DNA of 64,000 nt from Nitrospirota bacterium. Lineage in GTDB: Bacteria > Nitrospirota > Nitrospiria > 2-01-FULL-66-17. Shown here piece by piece: positions 27,567 to 36,070 of the stretch (the first letter of the stretch is position 1; each line of letters opens with the position of its first letter). The notes under the pieces were generated by a model. It was not told the DNA's origin. It saw nothing but the letters and a program-made list of their open reading frames with translations, and did no database searches. Position numbers and translations under genes: made by a program. The stretch covers positions 1-64,000 of the forward strand of contig JBFLXB010000018.1 of assembly GCA_040757335.1 (NCBI GenBank), written 5' to 3'.

Positions 27567-27716
27567 TCAACAACTGGGATCGCGATTTCCCAGTCGGTCT
27601 TGCCATCGTTTGAGCCAGCGCAACGCCTCGCGCTCGCGACGCGAGACGGCCTCTGCCTCACCTTCTAAGAAACGAGTCCATTGTCCCCTCCCATCTTCAG
27701 ACGATCGGGCGGTCAC
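27567..27716 (-). CDS. 49-residue ORF coupled to the PiT gene
   Basis: A GTG start at 27716 overlaps the PiT stop (GTGA), so translation could be coupled; there is no separate ribosome site. The peptide is charged and amphipathic (FLEGEAEAVSRREREALRWL, KRWQDRLGNRDPSC) and ends in Cys. Its codon pattern looks coding. Its position after a PqqD-radical SAM gene makes a modified-peptide precursor thinkable, but no core motif or leader signature is evident. It may simply be a small conserved accessory protein. Confidence 0.45.
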   Translation of the reverse strand: MTARSSEDGRGQWTRFLEGEAEAVSRREREALRWLKRWQDRLGNRDPSC

Positions 27717-28834
27717 CTGAGCACGGTAAAGGCCGTCCAGGCCAGCGCCGCCGCGACCGGCAGCGTGGTGACCCACGCCAAGGCGATCGAGCCGATGGCC
27801 TTCCAACGAGCCTGCCCTGTGACTGCGCCGATCCCGAACAAGGCGCCGCACGAGACGTGCGTGGTTGAGACCGGCAGTCCCCACCGCGAGGCCCAGATCA
27901 CTAGAAAGGCCGTGGCCAGGTTGGCCGTGAACCCCTGGCCGTGGTTCATCGCGGTGATCTTGTGGCTCATGGTCTCCGCGACCCGCCGGGCGCTGATGAG
28001 GCCGCCCACGGCCATCGCGACCGTCACGAGCGACGCCGCGAGCGGCACGTGCAGCGCCTGCGCCGTGACCAGGAGCGCCACGACCTTGGGTGTGTCGTTC
28101 AAGCCCCGCGCAAAGCACACCGCCCCCGCGCTCAGGTAGTGCAGCCGATCCAGGATGGTCTGGAGGCTCACCCCCGCCATGTGGCCGGCATACCGCTGAA
28201 AGCACTCTTGGGGATTGGCCATGGTGACCGAGGGCAGGGTGCCAGCGACCGACGCGGCGAGGGATCCCCCACGCGGCTCAACGGCCACCACGTGGACCTC
28301 TTCCCCCACGCACACGCAGGTCTCGCGTGCAAAGCCCAGGGCCTTCCGGGACGCGTGAAGGAGCGGATAGGCGAGGGCGGTGAGCGCGATCGCGGCGAGC
28401 GGGGCCATCACCAACGGCGCCACGAAGGCGGTGCCCAGCGACCCCACGTTCACGCCTCCGAGGCCGCGCGCGGCGAGCCCCGCGCCGACCAACCCGCCGA
28501 CGAGCGCGTGGGTAGTGGAGATCGGAAAGCCCAAGCGCGTGGCCAGAAACACCGTGGTGGCGGCGGCCAACGCGACCGCGGACGCGAAGCCCGAATCGGC
28601 AAGCACCGCGTCGGGCACCAGCCCTTTGCCCGAGAACTTGGCGACCAACCCCGCCCCGACCACGATCGACGCCAGCGAGCCGGCAAACGTCGTCGCGGTC
28701 GCCCACCGCAGCGCGCCCGTGTACTCGCTCGCGCCCGAGCCGAACAGCGTGGCCACGCCCTTGAAGTTGTCGTTGGCCCCGTTGGCATAGGCCAGCCAGA
28801 GCACGATCGTGCCGATCAAGAGGACAGTCGTCAT
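27713..28834 (-). CDS. PiT-family inorganic phosphate transporter
   Basis: The permease has 373 residues. The ATG at 28834 shares its A with the TGA of the radical SAM gene (TGATG), so the two are coupled. It has about ten hydrophobic helices and the two inverted PiT signatures, NGANDNFKGVATLFGSG near the N-terminus and ARGLNDTPKVVALLV in the second half, plus GFPISTTHALVGGLVGAG and GLPVSTTHVSCGALFGIG. PiT carriers move metal-phosphate and can take arsenate. Coupling to an ArsM-like fusion points to arsenic as well as phosphate. Confidence 0.92.
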   Translation of the reverse strand: MTTVLLIGTIVLWLAYANGANDNFKGVATLFGSGASEYTGALRWATATTFAGSLASIVVGAGLVAKFSGKGLVPDAVLADSGFASAVALAAATTVFLATRLGFPISTTHALVGGLVGAGLAARGLGGVNVGSLGTAFVAPLVMAPLAAIALTALAYPLLHASRKALGFARETCVCVGEEVHVVAVEPRGGSLAASVAGTLPSVTMANPQECFQRYAGHMAGVSLQTILDRLHYLSAGAVCFARGLNDTPKVVALLVTAQALHVPLAASLVTVAMAVGGLISARRVAETMSHKITAMNHGQGFTANLATAFLVIWASRWGLPVSTTHVSCGALFGIGAVTGQARWKAIGSIALAWVTTLPVAAALAWTAFTVLR

Positions 28835-31296
28835 CAGCAGCACCCCAAGTTGGGATCGCAGCCGCCGGCAGCAGGGTCGATCTCTCCTGTCACGCCCGTC
28901 ACCGTGAACAGTCCGGCGTACGGCAGGTGGGAGAGCTTCGCAGCCGTGTCGGTGCACACCTCGATGGCCACGTTGCGCGGGAACCAGTGTCCCTCTTCGT
29001 CGCTGATGCCTTTGAACGGCCCCAGGTAGGTGGCGGTCTGGCCGACGTAGAGGCAGCCCGCGGTCTTCTCGAACTTGTAGCCCCGCACGGTCACCGACGA
29101 GAAGCGGTAGCCCTCCACCTCTTTCCAAAACGTCTTCTTCAAAACCTGCAGGCCGTAAAACCCTGCCCGTTCCAGGTACGCGAGGAACTCCTCTTCGGTC
29201 AGCGCGCCGCTGATGCACTCGCCCCAGAGGCGCGGGTCCTTGCGCTGGTGCGGCGGGATTTCCTGATCCGCCACGATGTCGGCGATGACGATGCGGCCGT
29301 GGTCCTTCAGCACCCGCCACATTTCCGCGAACACGCGCGGTTTGTCGGGCGAGAGGTTGATCACGCAGTTGGACGTGACCAGGTCAACGGACTGGGTCTC
29401 GGCCGGGATCTGTTCGAGAAATCCTTCGCGAAACGCGACCACATCGTAGCCCAGCGCGTCGGCGACCCGCGTCTGCGCGTCGCGCGCCACCGCGAGCATC
29501 TGTGGCGTCATGTCCACACCGATGGCTCGACCCGTGGGGCCGACCTTCTTGGCGGCGATGAACACGTCGATGCCCGCCCCGCTGCCCAGATCCAGCGTGG
29601 TCTCGCCTGGTTGGATCCCGGCCGTGCCTACGGGCGAGCCGCAGCCGTAGAAGCGCTCGACGACCTCCGTGGGGATGTGGGCGAGGTCGTCGGGGTTGGG
29701 TTGCACGGGGCAGCACAGTTCTTCCTGCGGCGTCTCGGCGGCGTTGCCGTAGAACGCGCGCACGACCTTGCGGGGGGCGTCCAGGTCGAACGTCAGCACG
29801 CACTCGGATCGGCTGGTCAGCACTTCGCCCGGCGTCTCGTCGGTCGCGCAGGTGACCGCGGCCTCGCCCATGCCGGTGTAGACGATGGGCGCGGAGAACC
29901 CCGACTTGCGGTTGGTCACGAGGGCCTTTCGTCCTTCGGTCAGATCCTGCAAGGCGTCGGCGATCATGGCCTGGTGCAACTCGCAGTAGGGGTCGTGCGC
30001 CGCGATCGAGCCGCCGTAGCAGTAGGCGTGTTCGATGTCGCCCCCGCCGCAGAGAAACTTGAGTGGACAGGTCTTGCAGATCGCCTTGTCCTCCACGGTC
30101 GCGGATGCGAATGCACGCGCCACGTCGCTCCCCATCCAGATGTCCTGCAGCGATCGCTCGAGGATCGACCCGCACGCCAGCTCCGGCACGTTGGCCAGGG
30201 CGGCCGAGGGATAGACCTGACCGTCCGCGTACACGCACAGGCTGGAGACCCCGGCGCTGGCCAGGTCGCGCTTGGTGCCCGCCGGATAGCGCAGTCGGGC
30301 CTTCACCGCCTCGTGGTTATCCACTACGACGCCGAGCGATCGCCCCACCTCGCGGCAGCGCCGCACCACCTCGATCACCCGGTCCACCGCGGGCGTGCGA
30401 TCCACGCCCTGCGCATCCGCACGCCCGCGCTTGTGCAGCCAGAGCAAGTGGTGCGTGGTCCCGCCCAGTCGGGAAACCAGGCGGGTGACCTCGGGAAGAT
30501 CGTCCGCATTGGCCTCGGTGATCACGGTGCTGACCGTGACCGAGAGCCCAGCGCCGAGTGCTGTTCGGATGCCGTCCACGATGCGATGGAAGCTGCCCTT
30601 GCCCCGGATGGGGTCGTTGGTCTCGGGCGTGGAGCCGTCCAGGCTGATCTGGATTTTGAGCCGTGCGGGATCGCGCTGGCGAAGCGCCTCGATCCGACTC
30701 GGGGTCAACAGGATGCCGTTCGTGAGGATGGCCAATTCGGCTTTCGGGTCCTCCAGCACGGCGTCGATCAGATCGAAGAGGTCTTTCCTCAGAAACGGCT
30801 CGCCTCCGGTGAAGAAGAAGCGGCGAACGCCGAGCGCCCGGGCGTCGGCGAGCGCGCGCAGGAGCACGTCGGTGGGCAGGCCCTTGTCCCCGTCCGGGCC
30901 GGACGACACGAGGCAGTGGCTGCACGCGAGGTTGCACGAGTTGTTGGTGTGCAGCCACAGTTCGCTCAGGTGGCGCGGTCCCAGGTGCGACGCGCGGCCG
31001 CGGTAGGGCGCTCGCACGATCGGCCGTTCGGCTAGCATCCCGCGTCGGATCGCGTCGCGCGCGAACGTGTCCACGTGCTGCCACGCCGCGATCAGGTCAT
31101 GCTTGTGTTCGGCGGCGTAGGCGCGGACCACCTGGCCGAACGTCCGTACGCCGTCGAAGAGCTCCAGAATCCGCCGGCCGCGCTCGTCGGTCCCGATCCA
31201 GTTCGGCCCCGCTGGGTCGAGCAGGACGGTCAGGTCGTCGAGCGTCAGCGTTTCCCTGGTCGGCGCGTGCAGCACCGTGTCGTGGATCACGATCAT
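28834..31296 (-). CDS. PqqD-radical SAM-SPASM-ArsM-like methyltransferase fusion
   Basis: This 820-residue protein has AAGGAG upstream of the ATG at 31296. Residues ~20-95 resemble PqqD (VLLDPAGPNWIGTDERGRRI). The radical SAM core has CNLACSHC (C121, C125, C128) and TGGEPFLR (163-170). A SPASM-type cysteine set follows (C354, C375, C407, C410, C416, C426, C438). Residues ~505-745 are a class I methyltransferase (LDLGSGAGIDVFIAAKKVG, 568-586) closest to arsenite methyltransferase: YGNAAETPQEELCC, RFYGCGSP, SNCVINLSPDKPRVFAE, GECISGAL. All four ArsM cysteine positions are filled (C528/529, C552, C644, C694). The tail ends GGCDPNLGCC. ArsM and radical SAM chemistry are both known in organoarsenical synthesis; this single-chain fusion is not one I recognise. 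The product is unknown. Confidence 0.88.
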   Translation of the reverse strand: MIVIHDTVLHAPTRETLTLDDLTVLLDPAGPNWIGTDERGRRILELFDGVRTFGQVVRAYAAEHKHDLIAAWQHVDTFARDAIRRGMLAERPIVRAPYRGRASHLGPRHLSELWLHTNNSCNLACSHCLVSSGPDGDKGLPTDVLLRALADARALGVRRFFFTGGEPFLRKDLFDLIDAVLEDPKAELAILTNGILLTPSRIEALRQRDPARLKIQISLDGSTPETNDPIRGKGSFHRIVDGIRTALGAGLSVTVSTVITEANADDLPEVTRLVSRLGGTTHHLLWLHKRGRADAQGVDRTPAVDRVIEVVRRCREVGRSLGVVVDNHEAVKARLRYPAGTKRDLASAGVSSLCVYADGQVYPSAALANVPELACGSILERSLQDIWMGSDVARAFASATVEDKAICKTCPLKFLCGGGDIEHAYCYGGSIAAHDPYCELHQAMIADALQDLTEGRKALVTNRKSGFSAPIVYTGMGEAAVTCATDETPGEVLTSRSECVLTFDLDAPRKVVRAFYGNAAETPQEELCCPVQPNPDDLAHIPTEVVERFYGCGSPVGTAGIQPGETTLDLGSGAGIDVFIAAKKVGPTGRAIGVDMTPQMLAVARDAQTRVADALGYDVVAFREGFLEQIPAETQSVDLVTSNCVINLSPDKPRVFAEMWRVLKDHGRIVIADIVADQEIPPHQRKDPRLWGECISGALTEEEFLAYLERAGFYGLQVLKKTFWKEVEGYRFSSVTVRGYKFEKTAGCLYVGQTATYLGPFKGISDEEGHWFPRNVAIEVCTDTAAKLSHLPYAGLFTVTGVTGEIDPAAGGCDPNLGCC

Positions 31297-31341
31297 TCGT
31301 CACTCCTTTGTCGTGGTGAGTCTGGGCCCAGCCTCCGCTCG

Positions 31342-31860
31342 CTAACATCGCTCGCAACGCCGGCTATCCATGGCCTCTCCCCACGACCACACGGCTGCGC
31401 CCAGCAGCACCAGGTCCTTCAGCAGGAATTGACCGGGGGCCACCGACAGGGCCGGAAACCCGCCCAAGCTCGCTTCCCACACGGGGGGTGTCGAGACCAT
31501 AAAGCTCAGGGTGGTGAGAAACAGTCCTGCGGCTAGCGCGCTCCCGATCGCCGCGACCGTGGCCGAGATCGGTCGCACCGCGATCATCACACCGATCGCA
31601 ACCTCCACGACCCCGATCCAGTTGGACAGCGCCTGCACGCTGAAGAATTGGTACGTCCAGGCCAGCAACGGACTGTTCGCCACCAGCGGCTGGATGGCGG
31701 CGGCTTCGTACGCGGTGAATTTCATCGCTCCGATCCATACGAACACCGCGACCAGCCCGTACCGCGTCAACCAGGCTCCCAGCGCGGTCAACTTCCCGGT
31801 CATCTCCATTCGGCCTTCCATCATGTCCGTTCGTGTTGCGGCGGTGGATGCGCTTATCAT
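31342..31860 (-). CDS. DUF417 (YkgB-like) membrane protein
   Basis: The protein has 172 residues from the ATG at 31860 with AGGAGG upstream. It has four hydrophobic helices, with family features WIGAMKFTAYEAAAIQPLVANSPLLAW, VVEVAIGVMIAVRPIS and GFPALSVAPGQFLLKDLVLLGAAVW. The function of DUF417 is not established; relatives of this DoxX-like fold occur in stress and chlorine-response loci. It ends 45 bases upstream of the radical SAM gene and is probably cotranscribed. Confidence 0.85.
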   Translation of the reverse strand: MISASTAATRTDMMEGRMEMTGKLTALGAWLTRYGLVAVFVWIGAMKFTAYEAAAIQPLVANSPLLAWTYQFFSVQALSNWIGVVEVAIGVMIAVRPISATVAAIGSALAAGLFLTTLSFMVSTPPVWEASLGGFPALSVAPGQFLLKDLVLLGAAVWSWGEAMDSRRCERC

Positions 31861-31891
31861 GGCGTTGTCCTCCTGTTTGTCGTGATCGTGC

Positions 31892-32923
31892 CTACGGCTG
31901 GACGAGTACCACGGCGTGGCCGTCCGGATCCCGGACCAGCACCCCCTTGGAAAATCCCACCGCACCGTCCGATACCGTGACCACCCCCGGCGACACGAAC
32001 GCGGACTTCCCGCCGCGCAGACGGCCCGCAGCAGCATCCGCGTCTCGCGTCGCGATTTGTATCTGCCAGTGCGCGAGGTCATTTGCCCGGGCGTCCGCGG
32101 GTATCGGGCGCCCGTCCCGTGGGGCGAGGTACTCGAGAAACTCGATCCCCGGACCCGTGGCCGCCCGCAGCGCCGTGATCCGCAGCCTCGCGCCGAAGAC
32201 ATTGTTGAGGTGTTCTTGCTCGGTCCCGTAGTTCTCGCTCTCCCCGACCACCCGCATCCCCAAGGCGTCGCGATAGAACGCCAGACTGCGCTCGGTGTCG
32301 GCCACCACGATCGCGGTGTGGTCGATGCCGAGGAACAACTTCTCGCTGGGACGATGCCACTTCGGATCGCCTTTCCCCGCGGGGAAGTGGAGGATCTCCA
32401 GGTGGTGACCGTCGGGGTCCTTGAAATAAAAGGCCTGAATGCCACCCGCGTTCTTGTTCCAGTCCGGCAGCCGTTGCGGACCGGAGGAAGCGTGTTGGAT
32501 GCGGTGCTCGCGGAGTCGCCGATAGGCTCGATCCATATCGCTGACAATGATCGCGACGTGCTGGAACCAGCGGTCGTTGCTGCGGGAGTCCGCCGGAATC
32601 GGCCGGCCCTTGGGCGCGAGGTACTCGGTCAGCTCGATGGATTCGTCGCCCAGTTTCATGCGCACGACTCTCATGCGCAGCCCGAACACGCCCTGCAGGC
32701 GCTCGTACGCCTCGCCCGTGACCTCCACGTCCGAGATTTTCTCGAAGGACAGGACGTCGGAGTAGAACGCAATCGAGCGATCCATCTCCGCGACCGTCAT
32801 TCCAACGGCGGCCACGGATTCGACGATCCCCTCTCCGCGCGCCGCCATGCCGGGCGCGAGGATGAGGATCAACCAGAATGCGGCGACGAGCGTGATCCGC
32901 CTCACGAAGCCCTCGCGGTCCAT
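31892..32923 (-). CDS. Secreted protein with two VOC (glyoxalase-fold) domains
   Basis: The protein has 343 residues. Residues 1-30 are an export signal (ITLVAAFWLILILAPGMAARG). VOC domain 1 is at about 35-180 (VGMTVAEMDRSIAFYSDVL, HVAIIVSDMDRAYRRL, FKDPDGHHLEILHF) and domain 2 at about 195-342 (HTAIVVADTERSLAFYRDALG, VRDPDGHAVVLV). His and Glu residues at family metal positions suggest a dioxygenase, isomerase or lyase. No vicinal Cys as in ArsI is present. Its 5' end overlaps the GMC gene stop by 22 bases, so it follows the GMC genes in one transcript. Confidence 0.85.
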   Translation of the reverse strand: MDREGFVRRITLVAAFWLILILAPGMAARGEGIVESVAAVGMTVAEMDRSIAFYSDVLSFEKISDVEVTGEAYERLQGVFGLRMRVVRMKLGDESIELTEYLAPKGRPIPADSRSNDRWFQHVAIIVSDMDRAYRRLREHRIQHASSGPQRLPDWNKNAGGIQAFYFKDPDGHHLEILHFPAGKGDPKWHRPSEKLFLGIDHTAIVVADTERSLAFYRDALGMRVVGESENYGTEQEHLNNVFGARLRITALRAATGPGIEFLEYLAPRDGRPIPADARANDLAHWQIQIATRDADAAAGRLRGGKSAFVSPGVVTVSDGAVGFSKGVLVRDPDGHAVVLVQP

Positions 32924-34482
32924 GCCTCGACGCGCGCGCCCAGCCGTTCGAGGATGTGGTCTCCGACTCGCAACGCGTTCGCGATGATGGTTAACGACGG
33001 GTTCACCGCGGTACTGGATACGAAAAAGCTCGCGTCCACCACGTAGAGGTTGTCGAGATCATGCGTCTTGCAGTTCACGTCCAGCGCCGACGTCATGGGG
33101 TCGTGGCCGAAGCGGATGGTGCCGCACTGATGCGCGGTCCCGGCCAGCGGGATCTTTTTGCCCAGGTAGATATTCGACCCCAGCCGGCCACGTTTGCGGC
33201 CGATCGCGTCGAGCGCGCTCTTAAGCTTGGCGACGAGCCGCCGATGTCCCTCCAGGTTGTTTTGGGTGTAGTGGAGATGGATGTCACCGTTTGAGGCAAC
33301 GAGCACGCGATTGTCAGGGTCCGGCAAGTCCTCGGACGTGAGCCAGAAATCCAGCGAATGCGTGGCCATGCCGTCCAGGACCCAGCGCGGCGTCCACGTG
33401 GGCGCGTCGCCTTTGAGCATCTCGAGGTCGGTCTTCCCCAGCATCTGGATATGCCCCAAAGGAAAGTCCCAATCATCCGCGCTGAAGTAAAAGTCGTTGA
33501 GGGCGAGCGTCTTTTGGAAGGTCGTGGGATTGCGTCGCGTGGAGAGCGCCAAGAGCGCCGAGTTGTTGTGGCACATGTAGTGGCGTCCGACCACACCCGA
33601 CCGATTCGCCAGGCCGTTCGGGTGCTGGTCGTTCGCGGACTGGAGCAGCAGCGCGGCGGAGTTGACGGCCCCGCACGACACCACAACCAGATCAGCGGAG
33701 TAGGTCTCGGGCATCCCTCCCCGTCTGACGTGGACCGCGGTGATTTCGCGTCCCGAATAACTGGTCGCGAGACGCGACACGTACGCGTCGGTCAGCAGGG
33801 TGACGTTGGGATACGCGAGCGCCGGCTGCACGCACGTGGTATGGGCATCGGCCTTGGCCTCGACGAGGCACGGGAAGCCGTCGCAGGTGGCGCAGCGGAT
33901 GCACGGGCTGTGGTGCCGCTGGGCCTCATTGAGCCGGATGCCGAGCGGTAGCGGAAACGGAGTGTGCCCGATCCCACGCAGGTCGTCGCACAGCTCTTGA
34001 ATGCGAGGCTCGTGGCTGACCGGCGGGTGGCGGTAGGGCGCGCTGGCCGGACCCTCGGTGGGGTCGATCCCGCGTTGCCCGTGCACGTGGTAGAGATATT
34101 CCGCCTGGGTGTAATAGGGCTCCAGGTCTTGGTATCGAATCGGCCACGCCGGAGAGATCCCGCCGTGGTGTTTGACCTCTTCGAAATCTTCGCGGCGAAA
34201 TCGCAGCAGCGCCGCGCCGTACACCTTCGTGTTCCCGCCCACGTAATAGTGAATGCCGGGGTGGAAGCTTTTCCCCTGCTTGTCGTACCACGTTGTCTTC
34301 GCTCGGTACTTCGAGTCGGCGAAGACGGCGCGCGAATCCCAATTGGCTGTCTCCCGCGGGAGATAGCTCCCTCGCTCCAGCACCAAGATCCGCTTGCCGG
34401 ACGGCGCCAGGTGAAAGGCCAGCGTCCCGCCCCCGGCTCCGGTGCCGATGATGATGACGTCAAAATGTGTGTCGTTGGCCAC
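32902..34482 (-). CDS. GMC-family FAD oxidoreductase A
   Basis: The protein has 526 residues from a GTG at 34482 with GAGGGA upstream. It has an FAD Rossmann motif (VIIIGTGAGGGTLAFHLAPSG), ATG-rich GMC body landmarks (HYYVGGNTKVYGAALLRFR) and a C-terminal GMC_oxred_C block with HQCGTIRFGHDP and LYVVDASFFVSSTAVNPSLT. A cysteine cluster CIRCATCDGFPC (C-x2-C-x2-C-x4-C) lies near residues 192-203. Sugar and gluconate dehydrogenases of this clan carry cysteine clusters near this place. No signal peptide is seen. It is a tandem paralogue of the next gene. Confidence 0.9.
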   Translation of the reverse strand: MANDTHFDVIIIGTGAGGGTLAFHLAPSGKRILVLERGSYLPRETANWDSRAVFADSKYRAKTTWYDKQGKSFHPGIHYYVGGNTKVYGAALLRFRREDFEEVKHHGGISPAWPIRYQDLEPYYTQAEYLYHVHGQRGIDPTEGPASAPYRHPPVSHEPRIQELCDDLRGIGHTPFPLPLGIRLNEAQRHHSPCIRCATCDGFPCLVEAKADAHTTCVQPALAYPNVTLLTDAYVSRLATSYSGREITAVHVRRGGMPETYSADLVVVSCGAVNSAALLLQSANDQHPNGLANRSGVVGRHYMCHNNSALLALSTRRNPTTFQKTLALNDFYFSADDWDFPLGHIQMLGKTDLEMLKGDAPTWTPRWVLDGMATHSLDFWLTSEDLPDPDNRVLVASNGDIHLHYTQNNLEGHRRLVAKLKSALDAIGRKRGRLGSNIYLGKKIPLAGTAHQCGTIRFGHDPMTSALDVNCKTHDLDNLYVVDASFFVSSTAVNPSLTIIANALRVGDHILERLGARVEAWTARAS

Positions 34483-34500
34483 GAGTCCCTCGCAACGGCG

Positions 34501-36045
34501 TTACTTCATCCGCTCCACCAGATGGTCGCCCACCCTCAGCGCGTTGGCCAACAAGGTATGCGTCGGGTTCAGCGCGGCGCTGGAGGGGTAGAAACTCGAA
34601 TCCACGACGTAGAGGTTGTCCACGTCGTGGGCGCGGCAGTTGATATCCAACACCGAGGTGGCCGGGTCGGTGCCGAAGCGGACCGTCCCGCACTGGTGGG
34701 CCACGCCCTGGATACCGACCTTCACGCTCCGATAGAGGTTGCTCCGCAGAATGTGATCGCACATCTCCAGGCTCCGGAGAACTTCGATCCACCGCATCTG
34801 CAGCCGGTCGAATGACGCGCGGTTGTTCTCGGTGTAGCTGATCTTGACAGTGTTCCGCTCCCACGTGACCCGGTTATTGGGGTCGGGCACATCTTCAGTC
34901 ATGAACCACCAATCGGTGGAGTTGGCGGCCATTTCATCGAAGGTCATGCCCGGCAGCGGCTCCTTGAACATATCCGCGAGCATCTCCGGCAGGATCTGCC
35001 CGGTGCTCTGGATATTGCCCATCGGGTAGCGGTAGCCCTTCTCGCCCCAGTAGAAATCGTTCAAACCCACGGTCTTCTCGAACACCGTGGGATTGCCTTT
35101 GCTGGAGACGACGACCATGGCGCCGAGCAGGTGATACATGTAGTTCCGTCCGACTTGATCGGAGCGATTCGCCAAGCCGCGCGGATGTTTCTCGTTCGCG
35201 CTCCGCAAGAGCAGCGCCGCGGAGTTGATCGCCCCGCACGAGACGACCACGAGATCCCCTTTGAAGATCGTGGTCGCGCCGTTGATCTCGGTCTCGACCC
35301 CCGTGACCTCTCGCCCGGAGGAACTGGTGAGCAGCCGCTGGACCCTGGCTTCGGTGAGCAACGTCACGTTCCGGTGTGCAATGGCCGGGCGCGCGCCGTT
35401 CGACTCCGCGTCGGCCTTCGCTCCCAGGAGACACGGGAACCCGTCGCAGGTCTCGCAGCGGATGCACTCGCTCAGAAACCGTCGATCCTCGTTCATCCGA
35501 ATGGCGGTGGGCAGGTGAAACGGATGAAGCCCCCTGGCCTTGAGGCCGTCGACCAACGCCTGCATCGGCGGCTCGTGGCTGATGGGCGGATAGGGGTACT
35601 CCCGGCTCATCGGCGGCGCGGTGTGATCCTCTCCGCGCAGACCGTGGCAGTCGTACATCTGCTCGATCTTGGTGTAGTACGGTTCGAAATCTCGGTACTT
35701 GAGCGGCCATTCCGGGGAGATCCCGTCCGGGTGTTCGACCCGTTCGAAATCGCGTTCGCGGAAACGAAACAGCGCCGCGCCCCAGAACTTGGTGTTCCCG
35801 CCCACGTTGTAGTGCGCATTGGAGCGGACCGGTTTGTCGTCCTTGTCCAACCAGACCTCATTGGTTTGGTAGCAGCCCTTCACCGCGACCTCGTTGACGT
35901 CCCAATTGCGCTTTTCACGCGGAAGCCAGGGTCCGCGTTCCAGGATGAGGATCTTTTTCCCGCTGGGCGCCAGGTACCTCGCCAGCGTAGCGCCCCCCGC
36001 GCCGGCGCCGATGATGATGAGATCGAACCGGTTCTCAGATATCAT
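34501..36045 (-). CDS. GMC-family FAD oxidoreductase B
   Basis: The protein has 514 residues from the ATG at 36045, which has GGGAGG upstream; a frame extension of 12 codons lacks one. It shares with its neighbour the FAD motif (LIIIGAGAGGATLARYLAPSG), HYNVGGNTKFWGAALFRFR, the cysteine cluster CIRCETCDGFPC and the C-terminal HQCGTVRFGTDP and LYVVDSSFYPSSAALNPTHT. The catalytic His/Asn pair of GMC enzymes is in the last block. It lies 18 bases from the first paralogue. Likely substrates are sugars or alcohols; an SMP-30 lactonase gene directly upstream favours an aldose. Confidence 0.9.
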   Translation of the reverse strand: MISENRFDLIIIGAGAGGATLARYLAPSGKKILILERGPWLPREKRNWDVNEVAVKGCYQTNEVWLDKDDKPVRSNAHYNVGGNTKFWGAALFRFRERDFERVEHPDGISPEWPLKYRDFEPYYTKIEQMYDCHGLRGEDHTAPPMSREYPYPPISHEPPMQALVDGLKARGLHPFHLPTAIRMNEDRRFLSECIRCETCDGFPCLLGAKADAESNGARPAIAHRNVTLLTEARVQRLLTSSSGREVTGVETEINGATTIFKGDLVVVSCGAINSAALLLRSANEKHPRGLANRSDQVGRNYMYHLLGAMVVVSSKGNPTVFEKTVGLNDFYWGEKGYRYPMGNIQSTGQILPEMLADMFKEPLPGMTFDEMAANSTDWWFMTEDVPDPNNRVTWERNTVKISYTENNRASFDRLQMRWIEVLRSLEMCDHILRSNLYRSVKVGIQGVAHQCGTVRFGTDPATSVLDINCRAHDVDNLYVVDSSFYPSSAALNPTHTLLANALRVGDHLVERMK

Positions 36046-36070
36046 GACGTCCTCCCACGACCACGCGCTG

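Noticed and set aside
31892-32923. VOC protein as an ArsI-type C-As lyase partner of the ArsM-like fusion
   Set aside because: It is secreted, has two VOC domains and lacks the vicinal cysteines that bind arsenic in ArsI.
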